Positions 1-12,724 of a stretch of 64,000 bases of DNA are shown here, piece after piece. The stretch covers positions 620,001-684,000 of the forward strand of contig CAVYNG010000001.1 of NCBI GenBank assembly GCA_963769905.1, read 5' to 3'. The position numbers were made by a program, and so were the translations under genes. The stretch's first letter is position 1, and every line of letters begins with the position of its first letter. The notes under the pieces are model-generated. The model was given only the letters and a program-made list of their open reading frames with translations, was not told the DNA's origin and searched no databases. The stretch is from Bog-756 sp963769905 (GTDB lineage Bacteria > Actinomycetota > Acidimicrobiia > Acidimicrobiales > RAAP-2).

Positions 1-532
1 CCTTCCCGACCAGCTCGGCAGCCTCTTCCATCCCGATGTTGAGGTCGTGTCCCTCGGTGGCCTTGGTCGAGGGGGTGAAGATCGGCTCGGGCAACCGGTC
101 CGCGTGGCGCAACCCCTTCGGCATCGGCATCCCGTGGACGGTCCCCTCGCGCTCGTACTCCTTGTACGCCGAGCCGGCGAGGTAGCCGCGGACGATGCAC
201 TCGATGTCGAGCATCTCGGCCCGACGTACCAGCATCGAGCGGCCGGCGAGCCACTCGAGGCCCCCGGGAAGGAGCGCCGCCGCGGCCGGGAAGTTGGCCA
301 CGTCCGCGCTGATCAGGTGGTTGGGCGCGAGATCCGACAGCGCCTCCAGCCAGTAGTCGCTCATCGCGGTGAGCACCCGGCCCTTTTCGGGGATCGGCTC
401 GGCCATGATCACGTCGAACGCCGAAATGCGGTCCGAGGCCACCATCAACAGGCAGCTGCCTCCCGCGTCGTAGAGCTCACGCACCTTCCCCGACTGGATG
501 AGGGCGAGCGGATCGCTGATCGACGAGGTCAT
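1..532 (-). CDS. purC: SAICAR synthetase PurC, C-terminus cut by the window edge
   Basis: Phosphoribosylaminoimidazole-succinocarboxamide synthase joins aspartate to CAIR in an ATP-dependent step of cytosolic purine synthesis. The N-terminal 177 residues are present. Near residue 16 is GKVRELYD, the nucleotide-binding strand of the family, followed by ASDRISAFD and the EPIPEKGRVLT stretch, which are diagnostic. ATG at 532-530 overlaps the TGA of purB as ATGA, so translation is coupled to purB. It is the fourth gene of the purA-purD-purB-purC unit. The rest of the gene lies to the left of base 1. Confidence 0.93.
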   Translation of the reverse strand, partial: MTSSISDPLALIQSGKVRELYDAGGSCLLMVASDRISAFDVIMAEPIPEKGRVLTAMSDYWLEALSDLAPNHLISADVANFPAAAALLPGGLEWLAGRSMLVRRAEMLDIECIVRGYLAGSAYKEYEREGTVHGMPMPKGLRHADRLPEPIFTPSTKATEGHDLNIGMEEAAELVGK

Positions 533-1841
533 GGGTCGAGCTCCTCCAATGCGTCGGTGAACCGGTGGACATGGCGCAGCGTACGGGACAGGTCGAACGC
601 CTCGTCGAGCGACGGCGGGCGGCAGCGTGACCTCGGGATCCGAGTCGAGCACCTCGCGGAAGGAGCGTCCCTCCTCCCAGGCCGCCCGGGCATCGCGCTG
701 CACGATGCGATAGGCCGCGTCGCGGTCGATGCCCCCTCGCACCAGCGCGAGGAGCACCGATTGGCTGAACACGAGACCGTGGCTCCCCTCGAGCAGGGTG
801 GCGAGGGCGCGCTCGGGATGGACCACCAACCCCTCGACGAGACCGGTGACCTTCTGGAGCATGTAGAGGGTGAGCATCGAGGCATCCGGGAGCACCACCC
901 GCTCGACCGAGCTGTGGGAGATGTCGCGCTCGTGCCAGAGCGCGACGTCCTCGAGCCCCGCCGACAGGTAGCCGCGCAGGACTCGTGCGAGACCGGAGAG
1001 CCGCTCCGACAGGATCGGGTTGCGCTTGTGGGGCATCGCGGAGCTGCCCTTCTGCCCGGGCGCGAAGGGCTCCTCGACCTCGCCGAGCTCACTGCGCGCG
1101 AGGTGGCGCACCTCGGTGGCGATCGACTCGACGGTGGTGCCGACCGCCGCGCACACGTAGAGGTACTCGGCGTGCCGGTCGCGTGCGACCACCTGGGTGG
1201 CGGGCACCGGGGTGAGCCCGAGCGCGCGGCAGACGTGGGACTCGACCCTCGGGTCGATGTTCGAGTAGGTCCCGACCGCGCCGGAGAGCTTCCCGACCGC
1301 CACCCGCTCGCGCGCGCGGCGCAGACGCTCGAGATCGCGGCCGGCCTGGAGAGCCCAGAGCGAGAACTTGGCGCCGAAGGTGGTCGGCTCGGCGTGCATC
1401 CCGTGGGTGCGGCCGGTCACCGGGGTGTCGATGCACTCGAAGGCACGTGCCTCGAGCGCCCCGACCAGCTGTGCAGCGGCGCCGATCAAGCTGATCCGCC
1501 GCCTCGGTCAGCGTCGCGCAGAGCGCGGTGTCGACCACGTCCGACGAGGTCAGTCCGTAGTGGATCCACGAGCCCTCCGGCGCGCCGATCGCCGCCTGCA
1601 CGACGTCGACGAAGGCCGCCACGTCGTGGTCGGTGACCCGTTCGCGTTCGGCCACCGCCTCGACGAAGGCATCGTCGACCTTCGGCGCGCGCGCCCGGCA
1701 CGCGGCGGCCGCCTCCGCGGGGACCGTGCCGATCTCGGCCCATCCCTCGGTCGCCAGCAGCTCGACCTCGAGCCAGGTGGCGAACCGGGCGCGGTCGGCG
1801 AAGAGGTCGGCCATCTCGGCGGGCGCGTACCGCGGGATCAC
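529..1841 (-). CDS. purB: Adenylosuccinate lyase PurB, broken by two apparent frameshifts
   Basis: PurB cleaves SAICAR to AICAR and adenylosuccinate to AMP. The protein is recognisable throughout but in three frames. The N-terminus (IPRYAPAEMADLF, then the YGLTSSDVVDTA stretch) runs from a GTG at 1841 that overlaps the purD stop as GTGA. Near 1488-1492 the frame moves by one base to a part with TGRTHG and the signature SSAMPHKRNP. Near 612-617 it moves again to the C-terminus ending ALEELDP. Removing one base at each site gives 436 codons, normal for the family. A live pathway gene between intact purD and purC would not be expected to carry two lesions, so sequence error is likely. As written, the middle frame continues into purC without a stop. 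Confidence 0.85.
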
Positions 1842-3160
1842 CGTCCGACCCCCTGTCTCACCCGCTCGCGGCGCGCTCCGCTCGCCGCTGCCGCGATGTC
1901 GGAACGCATCTGCATCCCCGGCCAATGGATCACCGATGCCCCCCGGTACGCACGCGCACGTGCGGCGGCGATCGACGGCCCGACACCGGTCACCCCGAGC
2001 ACGCGTCCGCCCGCCGTGACCACCTCGCCTTCGCCAGCCGGACGGGCGGTCCCCGCGTGGAACACGGTCACTCCCTCGAGCGCGGCCGCTTCGTCGAGGC
2101 CGCCGATCACATCACCCTTCCGCGGCGCGTCGGGATACCCCTCGGACGCGAGCACCACGCAGACCGCGGCGTCGGTGGAGAAGCGCGGCGTCGAGGCGAG
2201 CTCGCCGGCGGCGACCTCGGCGAGGAGCGCGGTCACGTCCCCCTCGAGGCGCGGGAGCACCACCTGGGTCTCCGGATCACCGAAGCGCACGTTGAACTCG
2301 AGCACCTTCGGTCCCTCCGGGGTGAGCATCACTCCGGCGTAGAGGACTCCCCGGTACTCGATGCCCCTCGCACGCAGCGCGTCCACGAGCGGTGCGACCG
2401 CCTCGTCGACCATACGCTCGACCGTCTCCTCGTCGACGAAGGGCACCGGCGAGTAGGACCCCATCCCACCGGTGTTCGGACCGGTGTCACCGTCGCCGAT
2501 CCGCTTGAAGTCCTGGGCCGGGGCGAGCGGCGTGAGACGGCGCCCGTCGCAGAGCACGAGGAGCGAGCACTCCTCGCCGGCGAGGCCCTCCTCGACCACG
2601 ACCGTCCGTCCCGCCTCCCCGAAGGCGCGCCCCGAGAGCTTGGCCTCGACGTCGGCCGTCGCCTCTTCCATCGACGCGGTCACGAGCACGCCCTTTCCGG
2701 CGGCGAGCCCGTCGGTCTTGACCACCCAGGGCCCCGGCAGCGAGCGGAGGAAGGCCCGGGCGTCGGCCACCTCCGAGCAGACCGCGAAGCGAGCGGTCGG
2801 CACCTGTGCCTCGGCGAGCACCTCTTTCATGAAGGCCTTCGAACCCTCGAGGCGGGCGCCGTCCGCGCCGGGCCCGAACACCAGCCGACCCGCGGCCCGC
2901 AACCGGTCGGCCACTCCCTCGACCAGGGGTGCCTCGGGGCCCACGACGAAGAGGTCGGCGTCGATCCGTTCGGGCGCCAGGTCGGTGCTCGAGATTCGGT
3001 GTCCTTCGCGGGTCTTCCCGTCGATCCCCGGGTTGCCGGGAGTCACGACCACCTCGGCGGTGCGCCCGAGTGCCAGGGCGAGCGCGTGCTCGCGCCCTCC
3101 CGAGCCGATCACGCAGACGGTGCCGGGTGTCACCGGCTCTGTGCGCGCCCCGCTGCTCAT
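1838..3160 (-). CDS. purD: Phosphoribosylamine-glycine ligase PurD (GARS)
   Basis: Second enzyme of purine synthesis: ATP-dependent ligation of glycine to phosphoribosylamine. The 440-residue ATP-grasp protein begins with the family N-domain motif IGSGGREHALA at about residues 18-28. WVVKTDGLAAGKGV, the ATP-grasp lysine strand, lies near 147, and the C-terminal metal-site motif EFNVRFGDPETQ near 290. ATG at 3160 overlaps the purA TGA (ATGA), and its own TGA overlaps the purB GTG. The C-terminal tail of about 20 residues is arginine-rich and probably not conserved. Confidence 0.95.
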   Translation of the reverse strand: MSSGARTEPVTPGTVCVIGSGGREHALALALGRTAEVVVTPGNPGIDGKTREGHRISSTDLAPERIDADLFVVGPEAPLVEGVADRLRAAGRLVFGPGADGARLEGSKAFMKEVLAEAQVPTARFAVCSEVADARAFLRSLPGPWVVKTDGLAAGKGVLVTASMEEATADVEAKLSGRAFGEAGRTVVVEEGLAGEECSLLVLCDGRRLTPLAPAQDFKRIGDGDTGPNTGGMGSYSPVPFVDEETVERMVDEAVAPLVDALRARGIEYRGVLYAGVMLTPEGPKVLEFNVRFGDPETQVVLPRLEGDVTALLAEVAAGELASTPRFSTDAAVCVVLASEGYPDAPRKGDVIGGLDEAAALEGVTVFHAGTARPAGEGEVVTAGGRVLGVTGVGPSIAAARARAYRGASVIHWPGMQMRSDIAAAASGARRERVRQGVGR

Positions 3161-4437
3161 GCGGCGAAGCGCACGAACTGCTCGCGGCCCGGCCCGACGC
3201 CCACCAGCCGCACCGGGGTGCCGACCTGTTCGGCGAGGAAGCCCACGTAGTCGCGCGCCGCCTGGGGCAGGTCCGCGGTCTCGGTCGCACCCGAGATGTC
3301 GGTCTTCCAGCCGGGCAACTCCTCGTAGACCGGAGTGACCTGGTGGAGCACCGACTGGTGGTAGGGGGGAATGGTGTAGCGCTCGCCTTCGGCCTCGTAG
3401 GCCACACAGACCTTGACCGTGTCGAAGGTCGACAGCACGTCGAGCTTGGTGAGCGCGACCTCAGAGAGTGAGTTGAGCCGTACCGCCTGGCGCATCATCA
3501 CCGCGTCGAACCAACCCGGCCGCCGGCGGCGCTTGGTGTTCACACCGAACTCGTGGCCGAGCTCGACGAGCGTGTCGCCGGTGTCGTCGGTCAGCTCGGT
3601 CGGGAACGGGCCGCTCCCCACACGCGTCACGTAGGCCTTGGCGATACCGATCACCCGCTCGATGTCGCGAGGGCCGATGCCCGCGCCGGTGCACGCGCCG
3701 CCGGCGACCGGGTTCGACGAGGTGACGAACGGATAGGTGCCGTGGTCGAGATCGAGGAAGGTCGCCTGGGCCCCTTCGAGGAGGACGTTCGCGCCACGCC
3801 CGAGCGCCTCGTGCACCAGGCCCACCGTGTCGGCGACCATGGGCGCGACACGGGGCGCGAGCTCGTCGATGTAGAGGGAGCAGATGGCATCCGCGGTCAG
3901 CGGGAGGCGGTTGTAGACCTTGGCCAGCACCGCGTTCTTCTCCTTCAGCACCACGTCGAGCTTCTGGCGGAAGATCTTGGGATCGAGCAGGTCCTGCACA
4001 CGCAGCCCCACCCGCGAGGACTTGTCCGCGTAGGCCGGCCCGATCCCCCGCTTGGTCGTGCCGAGGCTGTTCTTCCCGAGGTAGCGCTCGGTCAGCCGAT
4101 CGAGCTCGTGGTGGTAGGGCATGATCAGGTGGGCGTTCCCGCTCACCCGGAGCCGCGAGGTGTCGATGCCCTTCTCGGCCAGGGTGTCGACCTCCGCGAG
4201 GAGGACCAGGGGGTCGACCACCACTCCGTTGCCGATGACCGGGGTGATGTGCTCGTAGAGCACGCCGCTCGGCACCAGCTGGAGGGCGAAGGTCTCGCCG
4301 TCGACGACGATGGTGTGCCCTGCGTTGTGGCCGCCCTGGTAGCGGACCACCACCTCCATCTCGCGTGCGAGGAGGTCGGTGAGCTTGCCCTTCCCCTCGT
4401 CGCCCCACTGAGTCCCGACGACCACGGTTGCCGGCAC
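3157..4437 (-). CDS. purA: Adenylosuccinate synthetase PurA
   Basis: GTP-dependent conversion of IMP and aspartate to adenylosuccinate. The GTP loop GDEGKGK is at the very N-terminus, followed by the IMP-site motif GGHNAGHT and then TTKRGIGPAYADK. I place the start at GTG 4437 rather than at an ATG up to 63 bases upstream. GGAGGAG lies 6 nt before this GTG and the protein then begins PATVVVGTQWGDEGKGK as in homologues, giving 426 aa. It is the first gene of the purine unit and purD overlaps its stop by 4 bp. Confidence 0.95.
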   Translation of the reverse strand: MPATVVVGTQWGDEGKGKLTDLLAREMEVVVRYQGGHNAGHTIVVDGETFALQLVPSGVLYEHITPVIGNGVVVDPLVLLAEVDTLAEKGIDTSRLRVSGNAHLIMPYHHELDRLTERYLGKNSLGTTKRGIGPAYADKSSRVGLRVQDLLDPKIFRQKLDVVLKEKNAVLAKVYNRLPLTADAICSLYIDELAPRVAPMVADTVGLVHEALGRGANVLLEGAQATFLDLDHGTYPFVTSSNPVAGGACTGAGIGPRDIERVIGIAKAYVTRVGSGPFPTELTDDTGDTLVELGHEFGVNTKRRRRPGWFDAVMMRQAVRLNSLSEVALTKLDVLSTFDTVKVCVAYEAEGERYTIPPYHQSVLHQVTPVYEELPGWKTDISGATETADLPQAARDYVGFLAEQVGTPVRLVGVGPGREQFVRFAA

Positions 4438-4474
4438 GCGCCACTCCTCCGTCACAGAATGCGGATTACGCACC

Positions 4475-4480
4475 ATTGTA
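4475..4480 (-). promoter_or_regulatory. -10 box of the pur operon
   Basis: TACAAT on the minus strand, about 37 bases before the purA GTG. It leaves a short leader that includes the strong GGAGGAG site. No clear -35 hexamer is visible. It is the only good -10 in the gap between clpB and purA. Confidence 0.5.
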
Positions 4481-4541
4481 CCCTGCGGCCCAGCGCACAC
4501 CCGCTGGGATGCGCCCTCCAGGGGCCGGCGCTCAGCTGCGC

Positions 4542-4556
4542 CCGGGCCGCGCCCGG
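4542..4556 (-). terminator. Possible clpB-operon terminator hairpin
   Basis: CCGGGC-CGC-GCCCGG hairpin about 8 bases past the clpB stop. The stem is all G+C and no T-run follows. It is weak as an intrinsic terminator, but it is the only structure between clpB and the pur promoter. Confidence 0.35.
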
Positions 4557-4563
4557 CCGCCCC

Positions 4564-7052
<2,489 letters not shown>

Positions 7053-7056
<4 letters not shown>

Positions 7057-7520
7057 GATCGACCTCCGGATTCGTGGGTCGGCCGGCGCGCGGGTCGCGT
7101 CGGCACCGGAAACTGCCTGAGAGGTACCAGCTCACGCCGGTACTTTCGGTGGGCGTGGGCCACCGCCTCTACCGCTTCTTTCTTGGTGGTGGCGAGCTCC
7201 TTGCGCAACCGGGCCACCTCGGCCTCGAGCTCCATCACCCTGCGCACTCCTTCGAGGTTGAGCCCGGCGTTGGTGAGGCTCTGGATGTGGCGGAGCCGCT
7301 CGAGGTCCTCGTCGCTGAAGCGGCGGCTCCCTCCGCTGGTGCGGCTCGGGTCGAGCAGCCCTTTGCGCTCGTAGACGCGGAGGGTCTGGGGATGCACGCC
7401 GGTCAGCTCGGCGGCGACCGAGATCACGTACACGGCCCGCGACCCGGCCCGCGAACCCGCTCGCGACTCGGTGCGGGACGCGGTGCGGGGTTCGGCTCTG
7501 GAAGGGCGTTCGTCACTCAT
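7053..7520 (-). CDS. hspR: Heat-shock repressor HspR (MerR family)
   Basis: Repressor of the dnaK operon that binds HAIR operators with DnaK as co-repressor; this is known from Streptomyces and Mycobacterium. The 155 residues contain YVISVAAELTGVHPQTLR, the MerR-type helix-turn-helix, starting near residue 31. The recognition wing GGSRRFSDEDLERL and a coiled-coil tail follow. The first 30 residues are a low-complexity Arg/Ser/Ala tract with the repeats SRAG-SRAG-SRA, absent from most HspR proteins, so the true start could be further in. The gene lies 1 bp after dnaJ and overlaps clpB. Confidence 0.92.
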
Positions 7521-7521
7521 C

Positions 7522-8634
7522 TCAGACTCCCAACGAGTCGCGGGTCGGCGGCTCGACGACCTTGGCCAGTTCCTCGACCACGGCGCGCTGCTCCTCGCTC
7601 AGCCGTTCGGGCACCGCGACCTCGACCGTGACCAGCAGGTCCCCGGTCTTGTCCTTCTTCGAACCGGGCACGCCGCGCCCGCGCACGCGGAAGGTCCGGC
7701 CCGACGGAGTGCCCTCGGGTACTCGAAGGGTGACCGAGTCGCTCAGCGTCGGGACGGTGAGCGTGGTCCCGAGCGCGGCCTCCGAGTACGACACCGGAAC
7801 GGTCAGCGTCAGGTTGTGCCCGCGCCGTCCGAAGACGGAGTGCCGCGCGACGTGGACCACCACGTAGAGGTCGCCGCTCGGGCCGCCGCCGCGACCGGCC
7901 GCGCCACGGCCCTTGACCCGGATCCGCTGTCCGGCCTCGACTCCGGGCGGGATCCGGACCTTGACCGACCGGTTGCGGTGCTCGACGCCGGTCCCCGAGC
8001 ACGTCGGGCACGGCGAGGTGATGATGGTCCCGCGGCCGCCACACTGCGGGCAGATCTGGCTCAGGGAGAAGAGGCCCTGGTCGTCTTGGAGCGTGCCGGT
8101 CCCCCCACAGCGCGGGCACGTGGTCGGGTGGGTGCCGGGAGCCGATCCGCTCCCGTGGCAGGTATGGCACCGGGCGTCCGTCGTCACGTTGACCGAGGTG
8201 GTCACCCCGTTGACCGCGTCCTCGAAGGAGAGGTGCACCTCGGTCTCCACGTCCGCGCCGCGCTGCGCTCCCGTCGCAGTGCCGGGTCGCCGGCCGCGAC
8301 CGAACAGGCCACCGAACAAGTCGCCGAAGTCGCCGACGTCCTCCACGCGGAAGGTGGTCCCGCCGCCGCCGAACCCGCCCGGGAAGCCCCCCATGTTCGC
8401 CGCAGGGCCCATGGCGCGCACCTCGTCGTACTCCTTGCGACTGTCGGCGTCGCCGAGCACGTCGTAGGCGGCGGTGATCTCCTTGAACGTCTCCTCTTCG
8501 CCCGGGTTCGCGTCGGGATGGTGCTTCTTCGCGAGCTTCCGGTACGCGCTGGTGATCTCCTTCGCGCTGGCCGTGCTCGGGACGCCAAGGGTCTTGTAGT
8601 AGTCCTTCTCGAACCATTCGCGTTGCGGCGCCAC
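7522..8634 (-). CDS. dnaJ: Chaperone protein DnaJ (Hsp40)
   Basis: Co-chaperone that stimulates DnaK ATPase. The J domain covers residues about 9-70 with the HPD triad in KKHHPDANPG. A Gly/Phe-rich linker (about 80-115) follows, then four zinc-binding CxxCxGxG repeats (CHTCHGSG, CPRCGGTG, CPQCGGRG, CPTCSGTG) and the substrate-binding C-terminal domains. The EWFEKDYYKTLGV opening is that of actinobacterial DnaJ1. The start is GTG 8634. It follows grpE after a 90-bp gap. Confidence 0.95.
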   Translation of the reverse strand: MAPQREWFEKDYYKTLGVPSTASAKEITSAYRKLAKKHHPDANPGEEETFKEITAAYDVLGDADSRKEYDEVRAMGPAANMGGFPGGFGGGGTTFRVEDVGDFGDLFGGLFGRGRRPGTATGAQRGADVETEVHLSFEDAVNGVTTSVNVTTDARCHTCHGSGSAPGTHPTTCPRCGGTGTLQDDQGLFSLSQICPQCGGRGTIITSPCPTCSGTGVEHRNRSVKVRIPPGVEAGQRIRVKGRGAAGRGGGPSGDLYVVVHVARHSVFGRRGHNLTLTVPVSYSEAALGTTLTVPTLSDSVTLRVPEGTPSGRTFRVRGRGVPGSKKDKTGDLLVTVEVAVPERLSEEQRAVVEELAKVVEPPTRDSLGV

Positions 8635-8724
8635 CGTGCCTTTTCACTCGTCCTCTCGTCGTCAGCCCCTCGTGCCGGCCTTCGTGTTCCTGGTCGTCGG
8701 CACGATCGGGTTCGCTCGCAGTGG

Positions 8725-9438
8725 CTACCCGCGAACGACCACCATGGCCGGCCGCACGACCGAACCCTTCCATCGGTAACCGGGACGCATCACCTGCGCG
8801 ACCACCGGTCCTCCCGGCGCGCCCGGAACTCCCCCACCGTCTGTGCCCTCCTCGACCGGCAGATGACCGACCGCCTCCTGCGCGGTCGGGTCGAACTCCT
8901 CGCCGATCGGGTCAAGGCGCTCGAGGCCTTCCTTGCTCAGCACGCTGTGCAGGAGGCTGGATGCGGCGAGCAGCGCTTTGCCGTCGGTCGACTCGGCGTC
9001 ACCGAGATGCTCGGCGGCGAGATCGAGCGTGTCGAGGACCGGCAGCAGCTTGTCGACGAGCGACGCCGCGGCCTGCGCGACCTGATCGGCCTGTTGCTTG
9101 GCGACCCGCTTTCGGTAGTTCTCGAATTCGGCCTGCAGCCGGCGAAGGGCGTCGAGGTACTCGTCGCGCTCGTCGAGCGCGACGCTCAACGGATCCCCCT
9201 CGCCGAACGGGCCGGCCGCACCGGGCGACACCGTCGATTCGTCGTCGTCGACGATCTCCGCGTCGACCACTTCGGCGTCGTCGCTCTGCGCGCCCTCCGA
9301 GCCGAGGGTGTCCTCCCCGGCCCCGGACCCGTCACCTGTGGGTGCACCCGGCTCACCGCCCGGCCCCCCTGTGGCGCGGTTCCCGAACCCGCTCGGGTCC
9401 CCCGCGCGGTCGGGGCGCCAGACGTTACCGCCAGCCAT
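8725..9438 (-). CDS. grpE: Nucleotide exchange factor GrpE
   Basis: Exchanges ADP for ATP on DnaK. The start is ATG 9438 (AGGNVWRPDRAG), 7 bp after dnaK; the open frame extends further upstream but inside dnaK. The first 80 residues are a disordered Gly/Pro/acidic tail holding DDAEVVDAEIVDD. The coiled coil begins at about LDERDEYLDALRRLQAEFEN and the beta domain ends at VMRPGYRWKGSVVRPAMV. Total 237 aa, longer than E. coli GrpE because of the tail. Confidence 0.94.
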   Translation of the reverse strand: MAGGNVWRPDRAGDPSGFGNRATGGPGGEPGAPTGDGSGAGEDTLGSEGAQSDDAEVVDAEIVDDDESTVSPGAAGPFGEGDPLSVALDERDEYLDALRRLQAEFENYRKRVAKQQADQVAQAAASLVDKLLPVLDTLDLAAEHLGDAESTDGKALLAASSLLHSVLSKEGLERLDPIGEEFDPTAQEAVGHLPVEEGTDGGGVPGAPGGPVVAQVMRPGYRWKGSVVRPAMVVVRG

Positions 9439-9445
9439 CAGCGGC

Positions 9446-11278
<1,833 letters not shown>

Positions 11279-11509
11279 CGTGTGCCTCCTACTTCTCGCC
11301 CCCGCAGGGCGCCTCCGTTGTTCCGATCATTCGATTCCGCTCGATTCCGCTCGATGGCGAAGCCTCGGGTGCCGGGTGGTGTGCCCTGATCGGGATGCGC
11401 CGCGCCCAATTTCTCCGCTCGCGCCGCCTTTCGCCGGTCCGGCTATTCCCTGTCTGGCCTCTCCCGCTCCTTGACCTCCCTCGTTCCTTCCCATCTGAGC
11501 CCGCTTCTA

Positions 11510-11553
11510 ACTATAGCAAACTTGAGTGTCATTTGCTCAACTTTGTTGAGCAA
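11510..11553 (-). promoter_or_regulatory. dnaK operon promoter with HAIR operator and an extra half-site
   Basis: On the plus strand, CTTGAGT-N7-GCTCAAC (11521-11541) matches the HspR-associated inverted repeat CTTGAGT-N7-ACTCAAG at 12 of 14 positions. The second half-site also pairs with GTTGAGC to give a 9-bp dyad (11533-11553, loop TTT), so three half-sites stand in a row. On the minus strand, TATAGT (11510-11515) is the -10 and TTGAGC inside the operator can serve as -35 (spacer 19). HspR binding would cover the -35. The assignment rests on the match to the known consensus and on hspR being in the operon. Confidence 0.85.
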
Positions 11554-11766
11554 TTTTCTATAGGGTGGGCGCTGACTTGGGGATCTGCCTAAACGCCCTG
11601 TTCAGGTGGGATCTTCGGCGCGACTGAGGGCGTCCGCCACCGATCGACCGGCAACTTCCGGGCGCTCCCTGGGGCGAGCCGGCGCCACGAGGCCCCCGCC
11701 GACACTGTCTGCAAGCTCCGTCGAGCCGGCCAGGCGACGATTCGTTTCGGGACCCTGAACGCGCCT

Positions 11767-11788
11767 AGGGAGGGCCGAAGCCCTCCCT
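11767..11788. other. Stem-loop in the gene-free stretch 11554-11931
   Basis: AGGGAGGGC-CGAA-GCCCTCCCT forms a perfect 9-bp stem with a four-base loop and no T-run. It is the only clear structure in the 378 bases between the dnaK operator and the next gene. I see no credible reading frame or tRNA there. It could end transcripts from either side. Confidence 0.4.
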
Positions 11789-11931
11789 CTCGACGGCCAG
11801 CCTGCCCTTGAGTGAGCTAGCGCGCACCGCTCGGGTGGGAGGCTAGCCGCAACCTCTGTTGACCGGAAATCAGACGGCGGTGGTGCAAGTTCCCCGGGGC
11901 AACGGGGTCGGAGTTTCCACCAAAAAACCTG

Positions 11932-12216
11932 TTAGAGGGCGCTGTCTGCCTTTCGCCAGGCAAGCGCCTGACGGATTGCATTCACGTAGAGTTGCGCGAC
12001 CCGCTGGACCGACAGGCCCATCGCCACCGCGGTGAGGATGCCGACGAGCAGCGCCGCGACGACGAGAAAGAGCAAGGAATAGGCGATGCCGCCCCCCGGA
12101 CCGGTGCCCATGCCCGCGGCTAATCCGACAAGGACCGCCGCGACGATCACGCCCGCCGCCTCGGTGGCGAGGAGTTGGCGCACGCTCTTCCGGTTCAACA
12201 GGGGATCGGACTCCAT
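11932..12216 (-). CDS. Small two-helix membrane protein, unknown function
   Basis: A 94-residue frame with two hydrophobic segments (about 19-38 and 44-68) between a charged N-terminus and a basic C-terminus. The Shine-Dalgarno-like AGGAG directly abuts the ATG, so translation may begin at a later codon (CTG, TTG or GTG within the first 12 codons). The surrounding DNA is A+T-richer than the rest of the window. I recognise no family. It is kept because hydrophobicity and codon use look coding. Confidence 0.5.
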   Translation of the reverse strand: MESDPLLNRKSVRQLLATEAAGVIVAAVLVGLAAGMGTGPGGGIAYSLLFLVVAALLVGILTAVAMGLSVQRVAQLYVNAIRQALAWRKADSAL

Positions 12217-12724
12217 CTCCTAAGTCAACCAGCCGGCTTCGATAGAGGCATCTTCTCTTTATCGTTCTTTTCGGCGCATTCCTCAGGAAGGGCCTGCTGA
12301 GACCCACGGTTCGAGCGTCCCAGGATGCCCGCCCCGGTATCGTCTGAGGCCCTGTCAAAACCCAAACAAACGTTTGACCGGCCAAAATCGTTGCCTTACG
12401 CTCAGCTTGCTAACAGGGCCCGTCGAGCTAGCGCGCTCCGCCTAACGCCTAGCTCCGGGCCTTGTTCGCCACTGCAGCGGCACTGCGGGCTGCAAAAGAC
12501 CTGGTGGGCGGCTCTGTCACCGGATTGCCGGACGCCTTGGAGCCGGACCCGGCAGCGGTGCTCCCGAAGCACCTCTCGGCGAGGTCCTTCCCCGCGGAGT
12601 TTGACACCGTCAAACTTTCCGCGGCACGGGAACGGCCGAGCACTCTTGTGCCCCCGCTTGCTCGGCCGGCTGCCCCGTCGCTTTCAACTCAGCGAGAGCA
12701 TCCCGCATACCGCGGCCTCCGGGG
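12217..12724. other. Gene-free interval of about 508 bp
   Basis: No frame here has both a plausible start and a protein-like composition. It holds a perfect 10-bp palindrome CAAACGTTTG (about 12367-12376) between the inverted octamers GGCCCTGT (near 12347) and ACAGGGCC (near 12412). It also holds a second copy of the 12-mer GAGCTAGCGCGC (12425-12436; the first is at 11814-11825). The two copies bracket the small membrane gene. Confidence 0.4.

Noticed and set aside
11546..11564. Plus-strand promoter facing away from dnaK (TTGAGC ... TATAGG)
   Set aside because: Only seven bases lie between the two hexamers, and no gene follows on that strand.
11870..11930. tRNA- or tmRNA-like end (bases around TTTCCACCA)
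   Set aside because: No T-arm or acceptor stem can be formed with the upstream bases.
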